A stretch of DNA of 28,298 nucleotides from JAVBOW01 sp031551595 (GTDB lineage Bacteria > Bacteroidota > Bacteroidia > Bacteroidales > Rikenellaceae), in the NCBI GenBank assembly GCA_031551595.1, contig JAVBNK010000110.1, positions 1-28,298 of the forward strand, in the 5' to 3' direction. The position numbers were made by a program, and so were the translations under genes. Positions 15,246 through 22,565 of this stretch are shown here, in pieces. Numbering within the stretch: the first letter of the stretch is position 1; each line of letters starts with the position of its first letter. The notes under the pieces are model-generated. The model had not been told where the DNA came from. It worked only from the letters and a program-made list of their open reading frames with translations, and did not search any database.

Positions 15246-16703
15246 GTGGCACAGTCGCACAAACAGCAATTTATCTCGGGGGTAGCCTACACGGCGGCGG
15301 CCAAGTATGCCGGGCTGGCAATACAGCTGGTGATCACGGGCGTGCTGTCGCGACTGCTGGCGCCTGCGGAGTTCGGTGTGGTAGCCATTGCGACCGTGCT
15401 GATCAGTTTTTTCTCGATCTTCAGCGACATGGGCCTCGGTCCGGCGGTGATCCAGCATAAAGAGCTCTCACGGCGCGACCTGGACAATATTTACAGCTTC
15501 TCGTGTTGGACGGGGCTGGCGCTGGCAGCGCTGTTTTTCGCCTCGGCCGGATGGATCGCCTCGTTCTACGACTCGCCGAAACTGGCTCCGGTCTGCCGTA
15601 TTTTGTCGCTCAACCTGCTGTTTTCGAGCACTAATATCATACCTAATGCGCTGATATACCGGGACAAGCGGTTCCGTTTTATCGCGGTGCGGACGTTGGC
15701 GGTGCAGGTAGCGACGGGCGCGGCGGCGATCGTGGCGGCGATGCGCCTGGACACGGAGTGGAAAATCTATGCGCTGGCGGTGCAACCGGTGCTGTCGGCG
15801 GCGGTCATCTACGCGGTGAATCTGCACGCCTATCCGCTGCGGCTGCGGTTCAGTTTGGGGCTGGGTTCGATCCGAGGCATCTTCGGCTACTCGGCGTACC
15901 AATTCCTGTTCAACTTCATCAACTACTTCAGCCGCAACCTCGACAAACTCATCATCGGCAAATGGCTGGACATGGCGCAGTTGGGATATTACGAGAAGTC
16001 ATACCGGCTGATGATGCTCCCGCTGCAGAACATCACCCAGGTGCTGACGCCCGTGATGCACCCCATTTTCTCGGAGATGCAGAACGACCGGGAACGGATG
16101 CTGGGACACTATATGAAAGTGGTGCGGCTGCTGGCGATGATCGGTTTCCCGATGGCGGCGGTACTGTTCTTCGGCGGCCGCGAACTGATGCTGCTCATCT
16201 TCGGGATGCAGTGGGAACCCGCCGTGCCCGCCTTCAGGATACTGGCATTGTCGGTCGGAGTGCAGATGGTGCTTTCGTCTTCGGGCCCAATCTTCCAGGC
16301 CGCAGGCGATACCCGCACCCTGTTCATCGCAGGGCTCATTTCGTCTTTGAACACGGTGGCTGCGATGGTCTTCACGCTCATGGCGTTCGGCACCATCGAA
16401 GCCGTCGCCTGGGGCATCGTGACGAGTTTCGCGATCAACCTGGCGGTCTGTTACACCCTGATGTACCGCCTCACATTCCGCACGTCGCCGGCCCCGTTCT
16501 GGCGGCAGTTCCTCTCGCCGCTGGCCGTCACGGCACTCGTGGCCACCGCGCTTGCAGCCACCACCCTGCTGCCCGAAGGCATGCACATGATCCTCTCGCT
16601 GGGGGTGAAATGCGCCGCCGCGGGAGCGGTATGGCTCGCCTATGTGCAACTGGCCGGGGAGTATGACCTCGTGGGCAAAGCCCGCTCAATGCTGAAAATA
16701 TGA
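15246..16703 (+). CDS. Wzx-type lipid-linked oligosaccharide flippase (MOP superfamily)
   Basis: A 485-residue polytopic protein with about twelve to fourteen hydrophobic helices. The N-terminus (FISGVAYTAAAKYAGLAIQLVITGVLSRLLAPAEFGVVAIATV) and the FSDMGLGPAVIQ segment are typical of the WzxC/polysaccharide-export branch of MOP flippases. It would turn the undecaprenyl-linked repeat unit across the inner membrane so that the Wzy-like protein can polymerise it. The start is GTG at 15246, two bases after the preceding stop and the first start candidate that gives a normal N-terminus. Its stop overlaps the next gene (ATGA). This part of the gene uses more GGT/GTG codons on the plus strand than its neighbours, which is only a visual impression. 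Confidence 0.92.
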   Translation: MAQSHKQQFISGVAYTAAAKYAGLAIQLVITGVLSRLLAPAEFGVVAIATVLISFFSIFSDMGLGPAVIQHKELSRRDLDNIYSFSCWTGLALAALFFASAGWIASFYDSPKLAPVCRILSLNLLFSSTNIIPNALIYRDKRFRFIAVRTLAVQVATGAAAIVAAMRLDTEWKIYALAVQPVLSAAVIYAVNLHAYPLRLRFSLGLGSIRGIFGYSAYQFLFNFINYFSRNLDKLIIGKWLDMAQLGYYEKSYRLMMLPLQNITQVLTPVMHPIFSEMQNDRERMLGHYMKVVRLLAMIGFPMAAVLFFGGRELMLLIFGMQWEPAVPAFRILALSVGVQMVLSSSGPIFQAAGDTRTLFIAGLISSLNTVAAMVFTLMAFGTIEAVAWGIVTSFAINLAVCYTLMYRLTFRTSPAPFWRQFLSPLAVTALVATALAATTLLPEGMHMILSLGVKCAAAGAVWLAYVQLAGEYDLVGKARSMLKI

Positions 16704-17824
16704 AAGCGCTGTTCCTGGTTTTCCACGGTTTCGCCGGACACAACGGCATCACCAAAAAAATTCACGCCCAGGTCGACGCACTGCGTGCGTGCGGCGTGGA
16801 TACCACACTGAGCTACACCTCGTTCGACGAAGGCGGGAACCAGTTGCGCATGTGCGGCCCCCGCGTGCTGCAAAACTGCGGCAACGGCCCGGCGGCCAAA
16901 GTGCGCAAACGCGTGGACTGGCGGCCGCTGTACGATTTTATCGTCGCCGAAGGCATCTCGATGGTCTACATGCGCTCGAACCACAACGCCAACCCGTTCC
17001 TCACGGGACTGCTGCGGAAGCTGCGGCGGGCCGGGGTGCGCGTGGTGATGGAGATCCCGACCTACCCCTATGACAACGAATACAAAGGCACTCCCCTGCT
17101 CTACCATTCGAGGCTCTACATCGACCGCACGTTCCGCCGGGCGCTGGCGCAGCAACTTTTCCGCATCGTCACCTTCTCCGAGGAGCGCGAAATTTTCGGC
17201 GTACCCACGATCCGCATCTCGAACGGCGTCGATTTCGGCCGCATCCCCCTAAAGCATCACGTATCGGACGACCCCGCGCGGCTCAACCTCATGGGGGTGG
17301 CCGAGATCCACTACTGGCACGGCTTTGACCGCGTCGTGGCGGGATTGGCGGAGTATTACCGCACGCCGCAGCCGGTCGAGGTGGTGTTCCATGTGGTCGG
17401 CGACGGTTTCGACGGGCAGGCCGAAGCGTTGCGACGCCATGCTGAAGAGGCCGGAATAGCGCAATATGTGGTGTTCCACGGCCGGCGGGACGGTCCGGCC
17501 CTCGACGCGCTTTTCGAGCAGGCCGACATGGGGATCGCCAGTTTGGGGCGTCACCGCAGCCGGATCACCCACATCAAAACGCTCAAAAACCGCGAATACG
17601 CCGCCCGAGGCATCCCCTTCGTCTACTCGGAAACGGACACCGACTTCGAGCGGATGCCCTATGTGATGAAGGCCCCTGCCGACGAATCGCCACTGGATAT
17701 CGCCGGACTCGTGTTATTTTACCGACAGGCGCCACATGACCCCGCAGCGATCCGGGCCTCGATCGAAGGGACGCTCTCGTGGAAAGCCCAGATGCAGAAG
17801 GTGATCGACGAAGTGACGGGATAG
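16700..17824 (+). CDS. Glycosyltransferase, GT4-like
   Basis: The 374-residue protein looks like a GT-B glycosyltransferase. It begins MKALFLVFHGFAGHNGITKKIHAQVDAL, matching the N-terminal nucleotide-fold loop of family 4 enzymes. It has ISNGVDF at the domain hinge, then MGVAEIHYWHGFDRVVAGL and VVFHVVGDGFD for the donor-binding domain, and FHGRRDGPALDALFEQADMGIASLGRHR. The usual E-x7-E is not clear; the matching region reads LKNREYAARGIPFVYSE, a pattern seen in divergent GT4 members. It overlaps the flippase stop by 4 nt. Family is moderately secure and the substrate unknown. Confidence 0.78.
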   Translation: MKALFLVFHGFAGHNGITKKIHAQVDALRACGVDTTLSYTSFDEGGNQLRMCGPRVLQNCGNGPAAKVRKRVDWRPLYDFIVAEGISMVYMRSNHNANPFLTGLLRKLRRAGVRVVMEIPTYPYDNEYKGTPLLYHSRLYIDRTFRRALAQQLFRIVTFSEEREIFGVPTIRISNGVDFGRIPLKHHVSDDPARLNLMGVAEIHYWHGFDRVVAGLAEYYRTPQPVEVVFHVVGDGFDGQAEALRRHAEEAGIAQYVVFHGRRDGPALDALFEQADMGIASLGRHRSRITHIKTLKNREYAARGIPFVYSETDTDFERMPYVMKAPADESPLDIAGLVLFYRQAPHDPAAIRASIEGTLSWKAQMQKVIDEVTG

Positions 17825-17851
17825 TCCGTATTGGGATGGCAACTATGCGAG

Positions 17852-17889
17852 GCGGGCGGACCGGCATTCCGTATCCCCCCTCCGCCCGC
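17852..17889 (+). other. Inverted repeat in the spacer before the last operon gene
   Basis: GCGGGCGGA (17852-17860) pairs with TCCGCCCGC (17881-17889) around a 20-nt loop. It lies between the GT4-like stop (17824) and the ATG at 17903, and is followed by an A-rich stretch rather than T. It is a second GC-rich intra-operon hairpin, comparable to that at 10257. Confidence 0.5.
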
Positions 17890-17902
17890 ATCGAAAAATA
17901 AA

Positions 17903-19099
17903 ATGGTTATGAAAACAGTCGAGATCATATTCTGGATACTGCTCGCCGTGGTGGTCTACACCTATGTGGGCTACGGCATCGTGCTGTGGATCGCGGTGAA
18001 GATCAAGGAAACGCTGCGCAAACCTGCCCCGGCCGTGATGCCCGACCCACTGCCGGACGTGGTGCTGCTCATTGCGGCCTACAATGAGCAGGATATCGTC
18101 GCCCCGAAGATGGAAAACTGCCGCGCACTCGACTACCCCGCCGGTAAACTGACCGTCGCGTGGGTGACCGACGGCAGCACCGACCGCACCAATGAACTGC
18201 TGGCCGGGTATTCCGACGCCGTGGTGTGGTTCAGCCCAGAACGCAGGGGTAAAACCGCCGCGTTGAACCGTGCAATCGACCTGGTACAGGCGCCCATCGT
18301 GGTGTTCACCGATGCCAACACGATGCTCAACCGCGATGCGATCCGGAATATCGTCGAGTGTTATGCCGATCCTGGTGTGGGATGCGTTTCGGGGGAAAAA
18401 AGGGTGGCGGCCGCCGGCGGCGACGGCAGCGCGGCCCACGGCGAAGGCCTCTACTGGCGCTACGAGTCGACGCTCAAGGATCTCGATTCGCGGCTCTACT
18501 CGGCTGTGGGTGCGGCCGGTGAATTGTTCTCCGTACGCACGGCCCTGTTCACAAAAATGCCCACGGATACCCTGCTGGACGACTTCATGATCTCGATGAC
18601 CATCGCCTCGGAAGGCTACAGGATCGCTTACCGCAACGACGCCTACGCCGTCGAGGGCGGGTCGGCCGACATGCGTGAAGAACAAAAGCGCAAAGTGCGC
18701 ATCTCGGCCGGCGGGCTGCAATCGGTGTGGCGGCTGCGCGGGCTGCTCAATATCTTCCGCTACGGCGTGCTCTCGTTCCAGTACGTTTCGCACCGCGTGC
18801 TGCGATGGACCCTCACGCCCGTGGCGCTCGTGGCCCTGTTGCCGCTCAATGTGGCCTTGGTGGCGATGCACCCCGGGCCGGTGTTGTATCGGGCGCTGCT
18901 GGCCGGGCAGGCAGCCTTCTATGCCGCCGGGTTCGCAGGCGCGGCGCTCTCGCGGCGCGGCGCGAAGAACCCGCTGCTGATCGTGCCCTGCTACTTCCTG
19001 TTCATGAACCTCAACGTTTTCCTCGGGGCAGCCTACCTGTGGAAACGCAAACGCCGGGGGATAACCTCCGGCGCCTGGGAAAAAGCGAAAAGGGCGTAA
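17903..19099 (+). CDS. Membrane-bound family 2 glycosyltransferase
   Basis: A 398-residue protein with an N-terminal helix (about 5-28), a GT-A domain and three C-terminal helices. The motifs are VVLLIAAYNEQDIV, WVTDGSTDRT (about 85-95), VFTDANTML (about 134), GAAGELFSVR and LLDDFMISMTIASEGYRIAY, which carries the acceptor-site acidic residues. The QxxRW of processive enzymes is replaced by EEQKRKVRIS, so it may be non-processive or use a variant site. An in-frame ATG at 17831 exists, but the extra 24 residues are read through a GC-rich inverted repeat, so 17903 (or the ATG at 17909) is preferred. Last gene of the operon; its stop is 2 bp from the stop of the convergent lipoprotein gene. Confidence 0.87.
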   Translation: MVMKTVEIIFWILLAVVVYTYVGYGIVLWIAVKIKETLRKPAPAVMPDPLPDVVLLIAAYNEQDIVAPKMENCRALDYPAGKLTVAWVTDGSTDRTNELLAGYSDAVVWFSPERRGKTAALNRAIDLVQAPIVVFTDANTMLNRDAIRNIVECYADPGVGCVSGEKRVAAAGGDGSAAHGEGLYWRYESTLKDLDSRLYSAVGAAGELFSVRTALFTKMPTDTLLDDFMISMTIASEGYRIAYRNDAYAVEGGSADMREEQKRKVRISAGGLQSVWRLRGLLNIFRYGVLSFQYVSHRVLRWTLTPVALVALLPLNVALVAMHPGPVLYRALLAGQAAFYAAGFAGAALSRRGAKNPLLIVPCYFLFMNLNVFLGAAYLWKRKRRGITSGAWEKAKRA

Positions 19100-19101
19100 A
19101 G

Positions 19102-19590
19102 CTATTTTTTCGCGGCCTTGTGCAGCGTATAGGCCGGAAGCATTGCAGGATCGGGCATCGTCTGATCGCGGTGAAGCATAATAATGCTGTCGGTCAGGTA
19201 GATAAAATCCCGGCGGGAGGTGCTGTCGGCAGGGTCGGTCTGGATGACCGTCGCATCGGGATCGGCCTGCGTCCCGCGCAGGGTGATCCAGCGGCCCGAA
19301 GAGTGGAAACTCCGGTCCCGGCCGTCCTCCGCCTCCAGATACGTAGTCGTAAGCTCGTACACCCCGTCGCCGCTGAACTCCTGGTTGTAGAACGTAATGT
19401 CATAGAAGATCCCCGGGCAGTCGGCGCACGGGATCGTACCCGTATAACGCCTTTCGAGCAGCGTCCCCAACTCTTTTTTAATGTCGAGCGAGTCGAGGAC
19501 CGAGGCTTGCTCCGATTTGGCCTTGCGCTGGCCGCATCCGGCTGCAACGAGCAGGACCACGGCAAAAATCCACATTTTTTTCATCGTCAT
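19102..19590 (-). CDS. NlpE-like envelope lipoprotein
   Basis: A lipoprotein of up to 162 residues. The signal peptide ends in the lipobox VAAG-C19. The N-terminal NlpE signature is clear: RRYTGTIPCADCPGIFYDITF with the CxxC pair Cys55/Cys58, followed by beta-strand-rich sequence with ITLRGTQ. In E. coli NlpE senses surface contact and copper stress and signals to Cpx; no Cpx system is implied here. The residues after Cys19 (GQRKAKSE) are basic, unlike the acidic surface-export signal of Bacteroidota lipoproteins, so the periplasmic side is likelier. The ATG at 19590 overlaps the lpxB stop (ATGA); an ATG at 19584 is an equally good start. Convergent with the glycan operon. Confidence 0.85.
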   Translation of the reverse strand: MTMKKMWIFAVVLLVAAGCGQRKAKSEQASVLDSLDIKKELGTLLERRYTGTIPCADCPGIFYDITFYNQEFSGDGVYELTTTYLEAEDGRDRSFHSSGRWITLRGTQADPDATVIQTDPADSTSRRDFIYLTDSIIMLHRDQTMPDPAMLPAYTLHKAAKK

Positions 19591-20741
19591 CGTTTTTGTG
19601 CGGCGGCCTGCGCCACGATCTGTGCGGCACGGTCCGACGGCAGGATATCCGGCAGGCGCAACCGCTGTAAAATCTGTTGCGCCTCCACGGCTTGCTCCGT
19701 GGCGGCGGCAGGGTTCGTGAGCAATTCCAATGCGCGAGCCGCTATCTTATCGGCACGGCAGTTCTGCAACACCAGCTCCGGGATCACCTCCCGGCCCGCG
19801 AGGATGTTCAGCAGGTTCGCGAAAGGGGTCCTGACGAACATCCGGACCAGGACATTGGTCGGCGCGTTGAATTTGTAGGCGATCAGGTGGGGCACCCCCA
19901 GTGCCGCAAGTTCCAGCGACACGGTCCCCGATTTGGCGATCGCCATGCGGCTCACCGCAAAGGCGTTGTAACGCTCCCCGCCGCCCGTCACCACACGCAC
20001 CGGGAACCCGCAGCCTGAAAAACCCGCCTCGACATGCCTGCGCACCCCCGGCACGGTGGGCACGACCACAAAAATTTCGCCGTGCCCGGCGCGTATCCGC
20101 TCCACCGCATCGCGGAATATCGGAATCAGGCGGTCGGTTTCGCTGCGGCGGCTGCCGGGAAGCACACAGACCACCTCCGCATCCTGCGGGATATTGTGCC
20201 GGCGGCGGAAACCTTCCGGATCGAGTCCGGCCGCCGACATGCGCTCGATCACCGGGTGGCCCACAAAATCGCATTGCAACCCGTACTTTTCGAAATATTG
20301 TCCTTCGTAGGGCAACAGCGTCATCAGGCGGTCGACGAGCTTCGCCACGTTCTTCGCACGCCCCTTCTTCCACGCCCACACCTGCGGCGCCACGTAATGC
20401 ACCACGGGGATGCGGCTGCCGTGCTTTTGCAGGCGGCCGAGCAGCGAACTCACGAAGCCCCAGCTGTCCACCGTCACCAGCACGTCGGGTTGCCAGGCCA
20501 GAATGTCGTCCGCCGTCTGGCGGATTCGGCCGAGGATCCGGCGCAGGCGCGGCAACACCTCGAAGACACCCATGACCGAGATCTCCGCGATGTCGAAACG
20601 GCTCTCCAGGCCCTCGGCGGCCATGCTCTCGCCGCCCACGCCGCGAAATTCGACCTCCGGCTCCCGACGCCGCAACGCCCGCATCAGTCCCGATGCCAAC
20701 AGGTCGCCCGAAGGCTCGCCCGCAACGATATACACTTTCAT
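19587..20741 (-). CDS. lpxB: Lipid-A-disaccharide synthase LpxB
   Basis: LpxB joins UDP-2,3-diacylglucosamine and lipid X to give the lipid A disaccharide at the cytoplasmic face of the inner membrane. The protein (384 residues from this start) carries MKVYIVAGEPSGDLLASGLM at the N-terminus, FRGVGG, YVAPQVWAWKKGRAKNV, FVGHPVIERM, VLPGSRRSE, AIAKSGTVSLELAALGVPHLIAYKFN and NLLNILAGREVIPELVLQNC, all family hallmarks. The start at 20741 matches homologues; an ATG at 20750 would add MPP. The next gene upstream on this strand is lpxI, which supplies its substrate, but an inverted-repeat element separates the two. NlpE follows with a 4-nt overlap. Confidence 0.96.
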   Translation of the reverse strand: MKVYIVAGEPSGDLLASGLMRALRRREPEVEFRGVGGESMAAEGLESRFDIAEISVMGVFEVLPRLRRILGRIRQTADDILAWQPDVLVTVDSWGFVSSLLGRLQKHGSRIPVVHYVAPQVWAWKKGRAKNVAKLVDRLMTLLPYEGQYFEKYGLQCDFVGHPVIERMSAAGLDPEGFRRRHNIPQDAEVVCVLPGSRRSETDRLIPIFRDAVERIRAGHGEIFVVVPTVPGVRRHVEAGFSGCGFPVRVVTGGGERYNAFAVSRMAIAKSGTVSLELAALGVPHLIAYKFNAPTNVLVRMFVRTPFANLLNILAGREVIPELVLQNCRADKIAARALELLTNPAAATEQAVEAQQILQRLRLPDILPSDRAAQIVAQAAAQKR

Positions 20742-20817
20742 AGGCGGCATGATACAAGGATGCGCCGCACACCGGCAAAGCCCCCGGGGGACATTCGCCC
20801 GTGCGCGGCACTCCTGG

Positions 20818-21066
20818 TAATTAACGTGGGTTCGACAAATTCTTTGAACTTGTAAATATTTATTTTACAAATATTTGCCTTTAAGCAAACAGCACGAGCA
20901 ATGTTTGCATTGCCCTCTCCTACGGTTAGGAGAGGGTTGGGTGAGGTGATCGAGCCAGGCAAATGCCTGCGGCATTTGCCTGACGTGGGTCCGATGAGTT
21001 TAAACGAACGCATAAATATGTCATATATATGGGCGGGATTTAAATTCATCGAACTCACGTTAATTA
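20818..21066. mobile_element. MITE-like element with ~25-bp terminal inverted repeats
   Basis: The left end (20818-20842) and the reverse complement of the right end (21042-21066) both read TAATTAACGTGrGTTCGA, followed by yrAATT, and agree at 22 of 25 positions. TAATTA at both outer edges is palindromic and could be the target duplication. A further copy of the end sequence lies inside in the same orientation as the left end (20983-21005). The interior holds several hairpins: CCCTCTCCTA-cggt-TAGGAGAGGG (about 20910-20935), CAGGCAAATGCC-tgc-GGCATTTGCCTG (about 20956-20982) and GCAATG-tttg-CATTGC near 20898-20913. There is no transposase ORF. The right edge includes the TAA stop of lpxI. Small size, inverted ends and no coding capacity suggest a non-autonomous element; mobility is inferred. 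Confidence 0.65.
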
Positions 21067-21891
21067 CTCTATCTCCAGGCCGATGATGAACAGCCCCGAT
21101 TCGTCGGCAAGCCGGATCACCTCCTCGCGCTCGATCAGCAGGATGCCGCCCGATTCGACCGCGATGCCCGCCATACCGTATTTCTTCAACTGCTGGATGG
21201 TCTGCAGGCCCATCGCAGGCATATCCGTGCGCGTATCCTGCCCCGGTTTTTTGATCTTGACCATCACCGGGTTCTTACCGCCCGCCTTGCGTACCGTCGC
21301 GGCGCGCGAAAGCATCATATCCGTACCCTCGACGGCCTCCACCGCAAGCACCATGCCCTCCTGCACCACGACAGCCTGGCCCACGTCCACCGCACCCAGC
21401 GCCTTGGCCACCTCGATACCGCGGCGGATATCCTCCATGTCCTCTTCCGAAGGCTTCACTTTGCCGTAAACCCCCTCGTGGAACATCATTTCCGGCACTA
21501 CGTCCTCGATCCCGAGCACGCGGAAACCGCGTTTCTCGATCTCTTCGGTCAGCGCACGGAACAACGCATCGTCGCCCAGGTTTTTCATCGCCAGTTTGGC
21601 CAGTATCTTCGCGCCTTCCCAGTCCGGGATCAGTTCCTTGAACGACGGCCGTTTGATGCCCCCGGCCATCACCAGGTCCACCACGCCGAAATTCTTGAAA
21701 AATTTCAGTATTTTTCCCGCCTCGGCCAGCCTGGCCATCGTATGGGGAAGATCAGCGAACACCTGCTCCTCGGCAAACGGCACAAGCCCTGCCACATACA
21801 CTTCGATACCCCGTTCACGGCAACTGCGGATGATCTCCACGGGCATCATACCGCCACCGGCGATAAGGCCCACTTTTCTCGTTTCACTCAT
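21064..21891 (-). CDS. lpxI: UDP-2,3-diacylglucosamine pyrophosphatase LpxI
   Basis: LpxI hydrolyses UDP-2,3-diacylglucosamine to lipid X and UMP, the step before LpxB in lipid A synthesis. It is a non-homologous replacement for LpxH and LpxG. The 275 residues carry the family's N-terminal loop LIAGGGMMPVEI (AGGG at 11-14), MAGGIKRP, GVYGKVKPSEEDMEDIRRG, VGQAVVVQEGMVLAVEAVEGTD (160-181) and KPGQDTRTDMPAMG (215-228), which holds the conserved acidic residues. Its neighbour lpxB is the next pathway gene, as in alphaproteobacteria. Bacteroidota mostly carry LpxH, so the enzyme type is notable. A -7 element lies 25 nt upstream of the ATG. The stop codon coincides with the edge of the inverted-repeat element. 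Confidence 0.93.
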   Translation of the reverse strand: MSETRKVGLIAGGGMMPVEIIRSCRERGIEVYVAGLVPFAEEQVFADLPHTMARLAEAGKILKFFKNFGVVDLVMAGGIKRPSFKELIPDWEGAKILAKLAMKNLGDDALFRALTEEIEKRGFRVLGIEDVVPEMMFHEGVYGKVKPSEEDMEDIRRGIEVAKALGAVDVGQAVVVQEGMVLAVEAVEGTDMMLSRAATVRKAGGKNPVMVKIKKPGQDTRTDMPAMGLQTIQQLKKYGMAGIAVESGGILLIEREEVIRLADESGLFIIGLEIE

Positions 21892-21915
21892 AACGTCTTT
21901 TCAAATTTATCCTGA

Positions 21916-21923
21916 CAAATGTA
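21916..21923 (-). promoter_or_regulatory. -7 element of the lpxI promoter
   Basis: On the minus strand TACATTTG matches TAnnTTTG and lies 24 nt before the lpxI ATG. No TTTG is seen at the expected upstream distance. A second possible site is TATAGTTA (about 21988-21995, minus strand), placed 18 nt after the TTTTG of the intergenic motif at 22008. Confidence 0.5.
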
Positions 21924-22007
21924 CGGAACGCCACAAGGCAAGATCGAACCTATCCGAACCTTGTCCGGGACGCATCCCGTATTCCATAACTATAGCGACG
22001 GCCGGGA

Positions 22008-22047
22008 GCAATCAAAACTTGCGTGGGGATTGCCGGGGCGCGTCCTA
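22008..22047. repeat. Intergenic ~41-bp motif, copy 2
   Basis: GCAATCAAAACTTG followed by GGGATTGCCGGGGCGCGT closely matches the segment at 1180-1220; the flank GCC-G-GG just before it is also shared. The outer arms GCAATC/GATTGC are kept, but the inner pairing of copy 1 is not. It lies upstream of lpxI in the same relative orientation as copy 1 to valS. The surrounding 21924-22098 gap has no other supported feature. Confidence 0.6.
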
Positions 22048-22098
22048 TATTTTGTAAAAATACGCATTTCACCGCAAAAACCCCACCATATCCTTCAT

Positions 22099-22134
22099 AA
22101 AAAAACGTTGCCCCGTATCATCTACGGGGCAACG
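22099..22134 (-). terminator. Rho-independent terminator of the Hc1-like gene
   Basis: A 12-bp perfect stem CGTTGCCCCGTA / TACGGGGCAACG (22106-22117 with 22123-22134) is followed on the minus strand by seven T residues. It lies 28 nt after the stop of the small histone-like gene and precedes lpxI. Confidence 0.92.
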
Positions 22135-22161
22135 CTTTCATCTTCTGTGTTTCCGGACTTC

Positions 22162-22335
22162 TTATTTCGAAGCGTCGACAGAAACCTTGCGGAAGTCTTT
22201 CAGAAGTTTCGAGAGCTCGAGGGCAGCCTTGCGTGCACGGGTACCGGCAGCTTTGTTGTTCTTAGCCACCTGGAGGTTAGCGTTGGTCTGGAAAGCAGCG
22301 ATCTGCTCGTTGATCTGGTCGATTAATTTTTGCAT
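22162..22335 (-). CDS. Histone H1-like protein, Hc1 type (57 residues)
   Basis: A very small basic protein reading MQKLIDQINEQIAAF at the N-terminus, then NNKAAGTRARKAALELSKLL and KDFRKVSVDASK at the end. This matches the short Hc1-type proteins (PF07432) common in Bacteroidota, which are Lys/Arg/Ala-rich and expected to bind DNA in the nucleoid. The sequence is almost wholly helix-forming, with a hydrophobic N-terminal amphipathic stretch that may allow dimer formation. It has its own promoter with both boxes and a strong terminator, so it is monocistronic and probably well expressed. Recognition is from the family's KAAGxRARKAALEL core; the DNA-binding role is from family knowledge. Confidence 0.87.
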   Translation of the reverse strand: MQKLIDQINEQIAAFQTNANLQVAKNNKAAGTRARKAALELSKLLKDFRKVSVDASK

Positions 22336-22368
22336 GACTTTAGAGGTTATTGAGGTGATTAATTCATT

Positions 22369-22418
22369 CCGACTACAAAGCTATATAAAAAAACATGTTT
22401 TCAAACATTTTTAGTCGG
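22369..22418 (-). promoter_or_regulatory. Promoter of the Hc1-like gene, flanked by an inverted repeat
   Basis: On the minus strand TTTG (22402-22405) is followed after 18 nt by TAGCTTTG (22376-22383), an exact -33/-7 pair. Transcription should start near 22369, about 34 nt before the ATG. CCGACTA (22369-22375) and TAGTCGG (22412-22418) form an inverted repeat just outside the two boxes, and AAAACATGTTTT between the boxes is palindromic. Both could be operator sites. Confidence 0.75.
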
Positions 22419-22512
22419 TTTTTGATTCTTTAAAAAGCTAAAAATCTAAATATTGTATCTTCCCCTCTTCCGGGGACGGCCCTTGACCCGCAAAAACAAA
22501 GCCAATATCCAC

Positions 22513-22541
22513 AAAAAACCGCACCCCGTGAGGAGTGCGGT
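22513..22541 (-). terminator. Terminator of the rplM-rpsI-rpsB-tsf operon
   Basis: On the minus strand ACCGCAC...GTGCGGT closes a hairpin (stem arms about 22518-22524 and 22535-22541) followed by TTTTTT. It lies about 25 nt after the tsf stop. The neighbouring 22419-22512 gap shows no other feature. Confidence 0.85.
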
Positions 22542-22565
22542 ACGAAAGCAGACAGATTACCCGCC

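Noticed and set aside
21919..22326. Plus-strand open frame over the hc1/lpxI gap
   Set aside because: It crosses a terminator hairpin and the Hc1-like gene in antisense, and its sequence has no family resemblance.
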